A stretch of 64,000 bases of DNA from Mycobacterium sp. 4858. Its GTDB lineage: Bacteria > Actinomycetota > Actinomycetes > Mycobacteriales > Mycobacteriaceae. Under the pieces are notes generated by a model. The model saw nothing but the letters and a program-made list of their open reading frames with translations, had not been told where the DNA came from and made no database searches. Below, in pieces: positions 10,879 through 19,926 of this stretch. The stretch spans positions 558,001 to 622,000 of the forward strand of contig NZ_LT968775.1 in the NCBI RefSeq assembly GCF_900240975.1, in the 5' to 3' direction. The position numbers and the translations under genes were made by a program. Numbering within the stretch: position 1 is the stretch's first letter; the number at the start of each line of letters is the position of its first letter.

Positions 10879-11424
10879 TCAGCCCCGGACCGCCCGTGTC
10901 CTGAGCGGGCGGCGCGGGGTGCGGCTGAGCGGCACGACGGGCATCCGCTGCGTCTCGCGCTGTGTCGGGGCCCGCAGGGTGGGGCCGTGCGGGCGGGGCG
11001 GTGGCGGCGCGACCGGAAAAGGAGGCGGCGGGTGAGCCCCGGGCCGGGGCGCCGGGCGCTGAGCCGGGGCCGGCGGACCTGCGGGCTGCGCGATCTGGAA
11101 GACCAGCCGCGGGCCCCGCTGCGGATCACCGACACTGATCGCCTGGCCGTCGCGGATGTTCACCGTCGACGCCCGCGCGCCGTCGACGAAGATCCCGTGG
11201 TGGCTCAGGTCGATGGCCACCCACTGGGTGCCGGCGAACCGCAGCACCATCTCCGGCCCGGGCGGTGGCGGCGGCGAGCCCGGGTTACCGAGGCGCTCGA
11301 GGGCGATGTCGCAGCCCGGGCCGTAGCCGACGATCACGTCGCGCCCCGGGGCGAAGTCGAACCTCATGGGCCCGACCCACACGGTCAACGGGGAGGCCCT
11401 GAACGCGGAAGCCTCGGTCCGCAT
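10879..11424 (-). CDS. FHA-like domain protein, proline-rich tail
   Basis: A 181-residue cytoplasmic protein with one FHA-like domain (about 15-115) followed by a Pro/Arg-rich tail. FHA domains normally bind phosphothreonine. Here VIVGYGPGCDIAL has Tyr where the family has the GR arginine, the SxxH loop is replaced by a proline run, and LSHHGIFVDG lacks the SxNG asparagine. So phosphopeptide binding is doubtful. AAGGGGG lies just upstream of ATG 11424. The gene runs directly into the ABC gene, suggesting that together they represent a split Rv1747-like FHA-ABC transporter. Confidence 0.72.
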   Translation of the reverse strand: MRTEASAFRASPLTVWVGPMRFDFAPGRDVIVGYGPGCDIALERLGNPGSPPPPPGPEMVLRFAGTQWVAIDLSHHGIFVDGARASTVNIRDGQAISVGDPQRGPRLVFQIAQPAGPPAPAQRPAPRPGAHPPPPFPVAPPPPRPHGPTLRAPTQRETQRMPVVPLSRTPRRPLRTRAVRG

Positions 11425-11502
11425 CGCCCGCCCCCTTTCGTCACCGGTCAGCTCGACTTAGTGTCTACCCGCTGGCCGCGGCCTCTTCACCGGTTTAAGC
11501 CC

Positions 11503-11976
11503 TCACAGCGTGCTACGCCGCCCGGCCGGCGACGCATTGTCGAGGAGCCGGCGCAATACCTGGACCGCGTCCGTGAGCACCCGGCGGTCGCCCGGTTCGA
11601 GGAGCGCGAGTTGGGGTTCGATCGCGGCGGCGCGGTCGGCGCGGACCGCGTTGAGCATGCGTTTGCCCTGAGGGGTGATGCGGATCCGGACGGCGCGCGC
11701 ATCCCCCGGGTCGATGGTCCGGGTGACCAGGCCGGCCTCCTCGAGCCGGCGCACCTGGGTGGTCATGGTCGGTTGGGAGCAGTGGTCGACGGTCGCGAGA
11801 TCACCGATGCGGGCTTCCCCGTGAGCTTCGATCGTGGCGAGCAGCCTGGCCTGCGCCGCGGGCAAGGGCATCTGGATGCGCTGGGTGGCCAGCCGGTTGA
11901 GCCGCGCCACCACGGCGAGCAGATCCGCTCCCAGCTGCTGGGCCTCGACGTGTGCGGTATCGACAACTCTGTCCAT
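11503..11976 (-). CDS. MarR-family transcriptional regulator
   Basis: A 157-residue winged-helix regulator. The DNA-binding region reads ARIGDLATVDHCSQPTMTTQVRRLEEAGLV, followed by the wing DARAVRIRITPQGK. The open frame extends to 12255, but ATG 11976 gives the standard MarR N-terminus. It is divergent from the ECF importer genes, as in M. tuberculosis (Rv2327 next to Rv2326c), so it is likely to control itself and perhaps that transporter. The ligand is unknown. Confidence 0.88.
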   Translation of the reverse strand: MDRVVDTAHVEAQQLGADLLAVVARLNRLATQRIQMPLPAAQARLLATIEAHGEARIGDLATVDHCSQPTMTTQVRRLEEAGLVTRTIDPGDARAVRIRITPQGKRMLNAVRADRAAAIEPQLALLEPGDRRVLTDAVQVLRRLLDNASPAGRRSTL

Positions 11977-11991
11977 GTGCCCATCGTTCCA

Positions 11992-12002
11992 TAGCTTTGC
12001 TA
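11992..12002. promoter_or_regulatory. Possible MarR operator (TAGC-TTT-GCTA dyad)
   Basis: An 11 bp inverted repeat TAGCTTTGCTA lies 15 nt upstream of the MarR start, in the 115 bp space shared with the diverging ECF transporter gene. Size and place fit an autoregulatory operator. No second copy was found, so this is a weak call. Confidence 0.35.
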
Positions 12003-12091
12003 ACTGAGACGAGAGGCGCCGGCCCGAACTGGGCCGGAAGTCACGAAGTGTATGACGCGACTCGGCGCGGCGGGCTGGCACAATCAGTGAA

Positions 12092-13537
12092 GTGAATGCC
12101 CGTCGCCCCGTCCGTTCGCACCATCGGGGTGGGCCGTTACGACCGGCCGAATTGGCACAGGCCTCCGTGATGGGGGCGCTGTGCGCGGTGATCTCGATCG
12201 TCGCCGGGGTGATCCCGTTCGCGCAGGGTTTGGCGCTGTTGGGCACCGTGCCCATGGGGCTGCTGACCTACCGTTACCGCCTCCGGGTGCTCATCGCCGC
12301 GACGTTTGCTGCCGGAACTCTGGCCTTCCTCATCTCTGGATTGGGCAGTTTCCTGACCGTCATCAACTGCGCCTACATCGGCGGATTGACCGGAATCGTC
12401 AAACGCCGGGGCAGGGGCACACCGACCGTGACGTTCGCGTCCCTGATCGCCGGCTTCTTCGTCGCCGTCGCCACGGTCGGCATGCTGGCGGTGCTGAATC
12501 GGTTGCGCCATCTGATCTTCCAGGTGATGACCGCCAACGTGGACGGTGTCGTGGCGTTCCTCGACCGGGTGAATCTCGGGTGGCTCGGCGTCGACGTCAA
12601 GCGGGTCTTCGAATTCGGGTTGCAGTATTGGCCGTGGCTGATGCTCGGCTATGTCACCTACGGCGTCGTGGTGTCGTCGTTGATCGGTTGGTGGGCGCTG
12701 TCCCGCCTCCTGGATCGGATGGGCAACGTTCCGGATGTGCACAAACTGGACGCTCCGGACGAGCCGCCCGACGCCCCGATCGGGCCCGTGCCGGTGCGGC
12801 TCGACAAGGTGCGGTTCCGCTACCCGCACGCCCAGCAGGACGCGTTGCGTGAGCTCAGCATGGAACTGCAAGTCGGAGAACACGTTGCCGTCATCGGCGC
12901 CAACGGGTCCGGCAAGACCACGTTGACGCTGATCCTGGCGGGCCGGCCCCCGACATCGGGCACCGTGCGGCGCCCCGGAGCGGTGGGGTTGGGCATGGTG
13001 GGCGGCACGGCGCTTGTCCTGCAGCACCCGAAGAGCCAGGTGTTGGGCACCCGGGTGGCCGATGATGTCGTCTGGGGGCTGCCGCCGGGCACCGCGGTCG
13101 ACGTCGACCATTTGTTGCGCGAAGTAGGGCTCGAGGGTTTCGGCGAACGGGACACCGGAAGCCTGTCCGGCGGGGAGTTGCAGCGCCTCGCCCTCGCCGC
13201 GGCGCTGGCCCGAGAACCGGCGCTGCTGATCGCCGACGAATTCACCAGCATGATCGACCGAGAGGGCCGTAACGTCTTGTTGAACGTGCTGTCGGGCCTT
13301 CCCCAACGGCATCGAACCGCCCTGGTGCACATCACGCATTTCGACAACGAGGCCGCGTCGGCGGACCGGACGATCAACCTCAGCGATTCCCCGGACAACA
13401 CCGTTGTGGTTGGGGCTCGAACAAGCCGGTGCTCGAAATCATCGGCGTCGGACACGAATACAACAGCGGGACACCGTGGGCGAAGACCGCGCTGCGCGAC
13501 ATCAACCTCGTCGTGGAGCAGGGTGACGGGATCTTGA
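12092..13537 (+). CDS. ECF-type importer: membrane S-like domain fused to first ATPase (5' part of frameshifted gene)
   Basis: The N-terminal 190 residues form about six membrane helices (S-component-like). From about residue 225 an energy-coupling ATPase domain follows: Walker [10 protein letters not shown], signature LSGGELQ, Walker B ALLIADEF. After the '[12 protein letters not shown]' region (about 13410) the reading frame turns into low-quality Arg/Ser sequence and overlaps the next ATPase gene by 109 bp. The M. tuberculosis counterpart (Rv2326c) is a single 697-residue protein with both ATPase domains. The two frames here differ by one base, so this is probably one gene broken by a 1-base deletion near the GGGG at 13412-13415, or a sequencing error. 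A vitamin or metal substrate is likely but not identifiable. Confidence 0.8.
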   Translation: MNARRPVRSHHRGGPLRPAELAQASVMGALCAVISIVAGVIPFAQGLALLGTVPMGLLTYRYRLRVLIAATFAAGTLAFLISGLGSFLTVINCAYIGGLTGIVKRRGRGTPTVTFASLIAGFFVAVATVGMLAVLNRLRHLIFQVMTANVDGVVAFLDRVNLGWLGVDVKRVFEFGLQYWPWLMLGYVTYGVVVSSLIGWWALSRLLDRMGNVPDVHKLDAPDEPPDAPIGPVPVRLDKVRFRYPHAQQDALRELSMELQVGEHVAVIGANGSGKTTLTLILAGRPPTSGTVRRPGAVGLGMVGGTALVLQHPKSQVLGTRVADDVVWGLPPGTAVDVDHLLREVGLEGFGERDTGSLSGGELQRLALAAALAREPALLIADEFTSMIDREGRNVLLNVLSGLPQRHRTALVHITHFDNEAASADRTINLSDSPDNTVVVGARTSRCSKSSASDTNTTAGHRGRRPRCATSTSSWSRVTGS

Positions 13538-14100
13538 TTCACGGCGGCAACGGCTCGGGCAAGTCGACGCTGGCGTGGATCATGGCCGGGCTGACCGTTC
13601 CCACCAACGGCGCCTGCTTGATCGACGGCGAGCCCATCCGGGAGCACGTCGGCGCGGTGGCGCTGTCATTTCAGACGGCGCGGCTGCAATTGATGCGCAG
13701 TCACGTCGGCCTGGAACTTGCCTCCGTGGCGGGCTTTTCCGACGATGACGAAGACCGGGTGGTCGCCGCCCTTGCCGCGGTCGGGCTGGAACCCGCGATG
13801 GGCAAGCGGCGCATCGATCAGCTCAGCGGCGGCCAGATGCGGCGGGTGGTCCTGGCCGGCCTGCTGGCGTGTTCGCCGCGCGTGCTGATCCTCGACGAGC
13901 CGCTGGCCGGGTTGGACGTCGCCAGCCAGCGGGGCCTGCTGCGCGTGCTGGCGGATCTGCGCCGTCACCGGGGCCTGACCGTAGTTGTCATTTCCCACGA
14001 CTTCGTCGGTTTGGAAGCCGTGTGCACGCGGACCGTGCATCTGCAGAAGGGCGCGCTGCAAGCGGTGTCGGCCACCGCCGCGGCCGGGGGTGTGGCGTGA
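13429..14100 (+). CDS. ECF-type importer second ATPase (3' part of the frameshifted gene)
   Basis: A 223-residue ABC ATPase with intact Walker A (GGNGSGKST), signature (LSGGQMRR) and Walker B ([12 protein letters not shown]). The GTG at 13429 is the first usable start but has no Shine-Dalgarno sequence, and it lies inside the previous gene. It is therefore better read as the second half of one EcfA1A2 polypeptide. The end couples to the EcfT gene by a GTGA overlap. If translated separately it could still act as an EcfA subunit. Confidence 0.8.
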   Translation: MLEIIGVGHEYNSGTPWAKTALRDINLVVEQGDGILIHGGNGSGKSTLAWIMAGLTVPTNGACLIDGEPIREHVGAVALSFQTARLQLMRSHVGLELASVAGFSDDDEDRVVAALAAVGLEPAMGKRRIDQLSGGQMRRVVLAGLLACSPRVLILDEPLAGLDVASQRGLLRVLADLRRHRGLTVVVISHDFVGLEAVCTRTVHLQKGALQAVSATAAAGGVA

Positions 14101-14948
14101 CCGTAACCTCCGCCTCGGCCCCCAGGAGGAGTCGGCGCACCTACCGGCCGGTGGTGCTATTGGTTCCGGTGCCGGGCAGGTCCCCCATCCACAACCTGTG
14201 GGCCGGAACCAAACTCCTGGTGGTCTTCGGTGTTTCGGTGTTGCTCACCCTGTTTCCGGGCTGGGTGACCATCGGGTCGGTGGCGGCGCTGGTGCTGGCG
14301 GCGGTCTGGATCGCTCACATCCCGCGGGGGGCGCTTCCGTCGGTTCCGCGGTGGCTGTGGATCCTCCTCACACTGGGTTTCGTGACCGCCGCGCTGGCCG
14401 GTGGTAGTCCGATGCTGACCATCAACGGGGCCCACATCTGGCTCGGCGGGGCGTTGAACTTCCTGCGGATCTCCACGTTATCGGTGGTTCTGCTCGGGCT
14501 GGGGGCGATGGTGTCCTGGACCACCAACGTCGCCGAAATCGCGCCCGCCCTGGCGATTTTGGGCCGCCCGTTCAAGTTGTTGCGGATTCCGGTGGACGAG
14601 TGGGCGGTGGCCCTGGCCCTGGCGCTGCGTGCCTTCCCGTTGCTGATCGAGGAATTCCAGGTGCTCTACGCCGCCCGTCGACTGCGGCCCAACCACATGC
14701 CGACGAGTCGCAAGGCGCGGGTCAGGCAGACGGCGGGTAACTCGATCGATCTGGTCGCCGCCGCCATCGTGGTGACCCTGCGCCGGGCCGACGAGATGGG
14801 CGATGCGATCACCGCTCGCGGCGGCATCGGCCAGCTCTCCGCCGATCCGGCACGGCCGAAACTGGGGGACTGGGTCACGCTCGGCGTCACCGTCGCGGTC
14901 AGCGGTGCTGCGGTGGCGATCGAGACGATATTCCACCTGACGGCCTAG
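14097..14948 (+). CDS. ECF transporter transmembrane component (EcfT)
   Basis: A 283-residue membrane protein of the CbiQ/EcfT family, which links the substrate-binding S protein to the two ATPases. It has a hydrophobic N-terminal half ([21 protein letters not shown] and further helices) and the cytoplasmic coupling region with the RRLRPNH and [14 protein letters not shown] segments, close to the AR-motifs of EcfT. Start GTG 14097 overlaps the preceding TGA by 4 nt. It corresponds to M. tuberculosis Rv2325c. Confidence 0.85.
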   Translation: MTVTSASAPRRSRRTYRPVVLLVPVPGRSPIHNLWAGTKLLVVFGVSVLLTLFPGWVTIGSVAALVLAAVWIAHIPRGALPSVPRWLWILLTLGFVTAALAGGSPMLTINGAHIWLGGALNFLRISTLSVVLLGLGAMVSWTTNVAEIAPALAILGRPFKLLRIPVDEWAVALALALRAFPLLIEEFQVLYAARRLRPNHMPTSRKARVRQTAGNSIDLVAAAIVVTLRRADEMGDAITARGGIGQLSADPARPKLGDWVTLGVTVAVSGAAVAIETIFHLTA

Positions 14949-14969
14949 GCCCTCGCGTAGCGTGAGCGG

Positions 14970-15431
14970 GTGGCCGACATCCACCGGACTCGCGCGATCG
15001 CGGCACGCATCGGCGACGTCTGGGAAACACTCGCAGACTTCGGGTCGATCAGTTCGTGGGCCGGCAACGTCGATCACTCGTGCATCTTGTACTCCGGGCC
15101 CGACGGACCCGGCGTCGGCACGGCCCGCCGGGTGCAGGTCAAGCGCGACGCCCTCGTCGAGCGCATCACCGAATTCGACCCGCCCCGCGCCCTCGCCTAC
15201 GACATCGAAGGCCTGCCACGCCGCCTGCGCAGGGTGTCCAACCGCTGGACGCTGGCACCCGCCGGCGGTGATTCGGCCGCGACCACCCTGGTGACCCTCA
15301 CCAGCACCGTCGAAATCGGCCCGCACGCAACGCAACAGCTGGCCGAAGTTGTCCTGTGCCGCGTCCTCGTGCGACAGTCCGAGGCGATGCTCGCCGGCCT
15401 GGCGAATCGATTGGAGCACGCTGGTGTCTGA
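14970..15431 (+). CDS. SRPBCC / polyketide-cyclase-like family protein
   Basis: A 153-residue protein with the START/Bet v1-like pattern: an N-terminal strand, the helix VWETLADFGSISSWAGNV, then strands including VERITEFDPPRALAYDIEG and VTLTSTVEIGP, and a long C-terminal helix. Such proteins bind hydrophobic ligands; no specific substrate can be given. The GTG start is 21 nt after the EcfT stop, and its own stop overlaps the sulfatase start by 8 nt, so it is probably co-translated with the sulfatase. Confidence 0.75.
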   Translation: MADIHRTRAIAARIGDVWETLADFGSISSWAGNVDHSCILYSGPDGPGVGTARRVQVKRDALVERITEFDPPRALAYDIEGLPRRLRRVSNRWTLAPAGGDSAATTLVTLTSTVEIGPHATQQLAEVVLCRVLVRQSEAMLAGLANRLEHAGV

Positions 15432-17247
15432 TCGCCCCGACGTCGTCATCATCATGACCGACGAGGAACGCGCGGTGCCGCCGTACGAGGCCCCCGACGT
15501 GCTCGCGTGGCGCGACCGGACGCTCGGCGGCCGCAAGTGGTTCGACGACCACGGCGTCAGCTTCACCCGGCACTACACCGGATCGCTGGCCTGCGTGCCA
15601 AGCCGCCCAACGATTTTCACCGGGCACTACCCCGACCTGCACGGCGTCACCCAGACCGATGGCATCGGAAAGACCGCCGGCGATTCGCGCATGCGCTGGT
15701 TGCGCCAGGGTGAGGTGCCCACACTGGGCAATTGGTTCCGCGCCGCCGGATACGACACCCATTACGACGGCAAGTGGCACATCTCGCACGCCGATATCAC
15801 CGACCCTTCGACCGGCCGACCGCTGGCCACCAATGACAAGAACGGCGCCGTCGACGCCGCCGCGGTGCGGCGCTACCTGGCCGCAGATCCGCTGGGGCCG
15901 TTCGGTTTCTCCGGGTGGGTCGGTCCGGAGCCGCACGGGGCGGCATTGGCCGACGCCGGCGTGCGCCGCGACCCGCTGATCGCCGACCGGGTGGTCGCCT
16001 GGCTGGCCGATCGTTACGCCCGCCGCCGCCAGGGCGATCCCGCCGCGTTGCGTCCGTTCCTCCTGGTGGCCAGCTTCGTCAATCCCCACGACATCGTGTT
16101 GTTCCCGGCCTGGTCGCGCCGGAGCCCGGTCAAGCCGTCGCCGCTCGACCCGCCCGCGGTGCCCGCCGCGCCCACCGCGCAGGAAGACCTGTCCACCAAG
16201 CCGGCGGCGCAGATCGCGTTCCGCGAGGCCTATTACTCCGGCTACGGCCCCGCACCCGCGATCGAGCGGACCTATGAGCGCAACGCGCAGCGCTACCGCG
16301 ACCTGTACTACCGGCTGCACGCCGAGGTGGACGGCCCGCTCGATCGCGTCAGGCGGGCGGTCACCGAAGGCGGTTCGGGCGACGCGGTATTGGTGCGCAC
16401 CGCCGACCACGGCGACCTGCTGGGCGCCCACGGCGGCCTGCACCAGAAGTGGTTCAACCTGTACGACGAGGCCACCCGCGTTCCCTTCGTCATCGCGCGC
16501 ATCGGCGAGCGGTCGACGCGGCCACGCCGCGTCACGGCGCCGACCTCACACGTCGACCTGGTCCCCACCCTGCTGGCGGCGGCGGGCGTCGACGTCGCCG
16601 CGGCGGCCGCCACGCTGGCCGAGTCGTTCTCGGAAGTGCACCCGCTGCCCGGGCGGAACCTCATGCCGATCGTGGACGGCGCGGCGGCGGACGAGGCACG
16701 CGCCGTCTACCTGATGACCCGCGACAACATGCTCGAAGGGGACAGCGGCGCATCGGGATTGGCGCGGCGGCTGAAGCGGACCGTCGATCCGCCCGCGCCG
16801 CTGCGCATCCGGGTGCCGGCCCACACCGCCTCCAACTTCGAGGGGTTGGTGGTCCGCGTCGACGAGACGGCGGCCACCGGTGGCGCGGGCCACCTGTGGA
16901 AGCTGGTGCGTACCTTCGACGACCCGAGCACCTGGACGGAGCCGGGGGTGCGGCACTTGGCGGCCAACGGGCTCGGCGGAGACGCGTACCGCACGTCCCC
17001 GCTCGACGACCAGTGGGAGCTGTACGACCTCACCGCCGATCCGATCGAAGCCGTCAACCGGTGGGCCGATCCCGACCTGCATGCCCTGCGCGCGCACCTG
17101 CGAGCGCGGCTCAAACACGTCCGGGCCGACTCCGTTCCGGAGCGAAACGTGCCGTGGCCCTACGCCTCTCGCCGCCCATCCGGCGCGCGGCCGTCGATGC
17201 TGAAGCGGTTGATCGGCAACGTCGTGACGCCGCGGCGCCCGGGCTAA
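15424..17247 (+). CDS. Type I sulfatase (formylglycine-dependent)
   Basis: A 607-residue sulfatase. The signature ACVPSRPTIFTGHYP contains the CxPSR motif whose cysteine becomes formylglycine. Metal-binding residues lie in the N-terminal IIMTDEE, and in the later TADHGDLLGAHGG. No signal peptide is visible, so it acts in the cytoplasm unless exported by other means. The frame is open back to 15349, but GTG 15424 overlaps the SRPBCC stop, a normal coupled start. The C-terminus carries the WELYDLTADPIEAVN segment common in this family. The substrate (a sulfated lipid, sugar or a phosphonate ester) is unknown. Confidence 0.88.
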   Translation: MSDRPDVVIIMTDEERAVPPYEAPDVLAWRDRTLGGRKWFDDHGVSFTRHYTGSLACVPSRPTIFTGHYPDLHGVTQTDGIGKTAGDSRMRWLRQGEVPTLGNWFRAAGYDTHYDGKWHISHADITDPSTGRPLATNDKNGAVDAAAVRRYLAADPLGPFGFSGWVGPEPHGAALADAGVRRDPLIADRVVAWLADRYARRRQGDPAALRPFLLVASFVNPHDIVLFPAWSRRSPVKPSPLDPPAVPAAPTAQEDLSTKPAAQIAFREAYYSGYGPAPAIERTYERNAQRYRDLYYRLHAEVDGPLDRVRRAVTEGGSGDAVLVRTADHGDLLGAHGGLHQKWFNLYDEATRVPFVIARIGERSTRPRRVTAPTSHVDLVPTLLAAAGVDVAAAAATLAESFSEVHPLPGRNLMPIVDGAAADEARAVYLMTRDNMLEGDSGASGLARRLKRTVDPPAPLRIRVPAHTASNFEGLVVRVDETAATGGAGHLWKLVRTFDDPSTWTEPGVRHLAANGLGGDAYRTSPLDDQWELYDLTADPIEAVNRWADPDLHALRAHLRARLKHVRADSVPERNVPWPYASRRPSGARPSMLKRLIGNVVTPRRPG

Positions 17248-17690
17248 GTCCGCATCCGGTCGATGAGGTTCGACAACACCACGATGCTCTCGCTGCGCTC
17301 GATGTCCGCGCTCGACCGGATCCGCTCGAGGGCGGCCTCCAGGTGGCGCATGTCGCGCGCCAGCACGTGCAGGATGGCGTCCGACGTGCCGGTCACCGTC
17401 GCGGCGCTGACCACCTCGGGCATGTCCACCCAGGCCGCCCGCAGCCGGTCCGGCGCGATCGTGCCGTGGCAGAACACCTGCACGTAGGCTTCCGTGTTCC
17501 AGCCGAGCGCATTGCGGTCGACGATCGTGGTGAAGCCCTTGATGACGCCGGCGTCGAGCATCCGGTCGACGCGCCGCTTGACCGCCGGGGCAGACAGATT
17601 CACCTTTTCGCCGATCTCGGCGAACGTTGCACGCGCGTGCTCGGTCAGCTCGGCCAGGATGCGGGCGTCGGTCTCGTCGAGGCGCTCCAT
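17244..17690 (-). CDS. Lrp/AsnC-family regulator of the arginine cluster
   Basis: A 148-residue feast/famine regulator: N-terminal helix-turn-helix (ARILAELTEHARATFAEIGEKVNL) and a C-terminal RAM domain that normally binds amino acids and builds octamers. ATG 17690 follows AAGGG at a normal distance. It diverges from ddaH with 122 bp between them, and that gap holds three CGCAATnnAT repeats. It corresponds by position to M. tuberculosis Rv2324. Its likely job is controlling the ddaH-rocD-rocE genes in response to an amino acid such as arginine or ornithine (inference). Confidence 0.88.
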   Translation of the reverse strand: MERLDETDARILAELTEHARATFAEIGEKVNLSAPAVKRRVDRMLDAGVIKGFTTIVDRNALGWNTEAYVQVFCHGTIAPDRLRAAWVDMPEVVSAATVTGTSDAILHVLARDMRHLEAALERIRSSADIERSESIVVLSNLIDRMRT

Positions 17691-17710
17691 CACCCTTCCC
17701 TTCGATCGGG

Positions 17711-17772
17711 CGCAATGAATCGGTGGCGAAGCCACTCTTACGCAATAAATCGCCTATAGACACGCAATATAT
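17711..17772. promoter_or_regulatory. Three CGCAATnnAT repeats between AsnC and ddaH genes
   Basis: CGCAATGAAT (17711), CGCAATAAAT (17741) and CGCAATATAT (17763) are direct copies spaced 30 and 22 bp apart, close to three and two helical turns. The third continues to a CGC-N8-GCG dyad. AsnC/Lrp proteins bind arrays of similar AT-containing sites on one DNA face, so these are good operator candidates for the adjacent regulator and for ddaH. Confidence 0.5.
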
Positions 17773-17812
17773 AGCGTTTGATTGTGTCAGGATGCCGAAA
17801 TACCGTTGATCT

Positions 17813-18670
17813 ATGACGGAACAATACGTGGTGGCGGCCGGGTCCGGCTCGGCACCCGGCCGCCGGGTCCGCACGCCCCGCGCCCGCCGGTACGCGATGA
17901 CGCCGCCGGCGTTCTTCGCCGTCGAGTACGCGATAAACCCCTGGATGGACGTCGCCACACCCGTCGATGTCGGCCGCGCGCAGGCCCAGTGGGACGACCT
18001 GCGCACCACCTACCTTCGGTTAGGGCATCAGGTCGAGGTGATCGGGCCGGCGCCGGGGCTTCCGGACATGGTCTACGCCGCCAACGGCGGATTCATCGCC
18101 GGCGATGTCGCGATCGTCGCGAGGTTTCGATTCGCGGAGCGGGCCGGCGAGTCGCAGGCCTACGCCCAATGGATGTCTTCGCTCGGGTACCGGCCCGTGT
18201 CCACCCGTCACGTCAACGAGGGGCAGGGCGACTTGCTGATGATCGGCGAAACGGTGTTGGCGGGCTACGGCTTTCGCACCGACCGGCGTGCGCACGCGGA
18301 GATTTCCGCGGCGCTGAGGGTGCCGGTGGTCTCGCTGGAGTTGGTCGATCCGCGCTTCTACCATCTCGACACCGCGCTGGCCGTACTCGACGACCATACG
18401 ATCGCGTTCTACCCGCCGGCGTTCAGCACCGCGGCGCAGGACCAACTGCGCGCGCTGTTTCCCGACGCGATCGTGGTCGGCAGCGCCGACGCGTTCGTGC
18501 TGGGCCTCAACGTCGTCTCCGACGGACTGCGCGTCGTCCTTCCCTCGGCCGCAACGGGTTTCGCCGGGCAATTGCGCGACGCCGGCTTCGAGCCCGTCGG
18601 CGTCGACCTGTCCGAGCTCCTCAAGGGTGGCGGCTCGGTCAAGTGCTGCACATTGGAGTTGTTTCCATGA
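17813..18670 (+). CDS. ddaH: Dimethylargininase / arginine deiminase-superfamily hydrolase
   Basis: A 285-residue enzyme of the guanidino-group-modifying superfamily, predicted to hydrolyse methylated arginine to citrulline and methylamine, or a related arginine derivative. Visible residues are the NGGF motif near 85, the catalytic His in FYHLDTALA and the nucleophilic Cys in SVKCCTLE near the C-terminus. The stop overlaps the rocD start (ATGA). It matches M. tuberculosis Rv2323c in order and family. Substrate choice between dimethylarginine and arginine is not certain. Confidence 0.83.
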   Translation: MTEQYVVAAGSGSAPGRRVRTPRARRYAMTPPAFFAVEYAINPWMDVATPVDVGRAQAQWDDLRTTYLRLGHQVEVIGPAPGLPDMVYAANGGFIAGDVAIVARFRFAERAGESQAYAQWMSSLGYRPVSTRHVNEGQGDLLMIGETVLAGYGFRTDRRAHAEISAALRVPVVSLELVDPRFYHLDTALAVLDDHTIAFYPPAFSTAAQDQLRALFPDAIVVGSADAFVLGLNVVSDGLRVVLPSAATGFAGQLRDAGFEPVGVDLSELLKGGGSVKCCTLELFP

Positions 18671-19902
18671 CGATCCTCGACGCCCGGACGTCCACCCGAA
18701 CGCAGGCCGCGATCGGCCTGGTCGAACGCCATGCCGCGCACAACTATTCGCCGTTGCCCGTGGTGGCGGCCAGCGCCGAGGGTGCCTGGATCACCGATGT
18801 CGAGGGCCGGCGCTACCTGGACTGCCTGGCCGCCTACTCGGCGGTCAACTTCGGCCATCGCAACCCCGAGATCACCGCGACGGCCCATGCGCAGCTCGAC
18901 ACCGTCACGTTGGTGAGCCGCGCGTTCCACTGCGACACGCTCGGCCCGTTCTGCGCCGCCCTCGCGCGGCTGTGCGGCAAGGACCTGGTGTTGCCGATGA
19001 ACTCGGGCGCCGAAGCGGTGGAGAGCGGCCTCAAGGTCGCACGCAAATGGGGTACCGACGTCAAGGGCGTCCCCGACGGACGGGCCAACATCATCGTGGC
19101 GGACAACAACTTTCACGGCCGCACGATCAGCATCGTCGGCTTCTCCTCGGACCCGACGGCGCGGGCGGGATTCGGACCGTTCACCCCCGGGTTCCGCTCG
19201 GTACCCTTCGGCGATGCCGCCGCACTGGCCCGCGCCATCGATGACCACACCGTCGCGGTGCTGCTCGAACCGATCCAGGGGGAGGCGGGCATCGTCGTCC
19301 CGCCCGACGACTACCTGCCGACGGTCCGCGCGCTGTGCAGCAGGCACCGCGTGCTGATGATCGCCGACGAGATCCAGTCCGGCCTGGCGCGCACGGGGCA
19401 CACCTTCGCCTGCGACCACTGGGGCGTGGTGCCCGACGTCTACCTGCTGGGCAAGGCGCTGGGCGGCGGCGTGGTCCCGCTGTCGGCGGTCGTCGCCGAC
19501 CGCGAGGTCCTGGGCGTGCTGCACCCCGGCGAACACGGCTCCACCTTCGGCGGCAACCCGTTGGCCGCCGCGATCGGCAGCACGGTGGTCGCCATGCTGG
19601 GCCGCGGAGAGTTTCAGGCCCGCTCGGCGGAGTTGGGCGCGCGCCTGCACGCGCGCCTGCGCGAACTGGTGGGCCACGGTGTGCGGGCGGTGCGCGGGGT
19701 GGGCCTGTGGGCCGGCGTCGACATCGACCCGGTGCTCGGGACGGGCAAGCGGATGAGCCTTCGGCTGGCCGACCGCGGTGTGCTGGTGAAGGACACCCAC
19801 TCCTCGACGCTGCGGTTCGCGCCCCCGCTGGTGATCAGCGCGCAAGAAATCGACTGGGCGGTTGAGCAGTTCGCTATGGCGTTGCGGGAGGCTGGCCCAT
19901 AA
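18667..19902 (+). CDS. rocD: Ornithine aminotransferase
   Basis: A 411-residue class III PLP aminotransferase that converts ornithine and 2-oxoglutarate to glutamate semialdehyde and glutamate. The PLP lysine is in LGKALGGGVVPLSAV; the cofactor region MNSGAEAVESGLKVARKWG and IADEIQSGLARTG are typical. In M. tuberculosis the orthologue is split into rocD1 and rocD2 (Rv2322c/Rv2321c); here it is full length. Coupled to ddaH by a 4 nt overlap and followed 24 nt later by the amino-acid permease, giving an arginine/ornithine catabolic operon. Confidence 0.93.
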   Translation: MTILDARTSTRTQAAIGLVERHAAHNYSPLPVVAASAEGAWITDVEGRRYLDCLAAYSAVNFGHRNPEITATAHAQLDTVTLVSRAFHCDTLGPFCAALARLCGKDLVLPMNSGAEAVESGLKVARKWGTDVKGVPDGRANIIVADNNFHGRTISIVGFSSDPTARAGFGPFTPGFRSVPFGDAAALARAIDDHTVAVLLEPIQGEAGIVVPPDDYLPTVRALCSRHRVLMIADEIQSGLARTGHTFACDHWGVVPDVYLLGKALGGGVVPLSAVVADREVLGVLHPGEHGSTFGGNPLAAAIGSTVVAMLGRGEFQARSAELGARLHARLRELVGHGVRAVRGVGLWAGVDIDPVLGTGKRMSLRLADRGVLVKDTHSSTLRFAPPLVISAQEIDWAVEQFAMALREAGP

Positions 19903-19926
19903 TCAGCTGATCGAGCAAGGAGGGGC

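Noticed and set aside
18409..19845. 478-codon minus-strand ORF opposite rocD
   Set aside because: Shadow of the high-GC rocD frame; His/Arg/Gly-rich composition typical of antisense frames.
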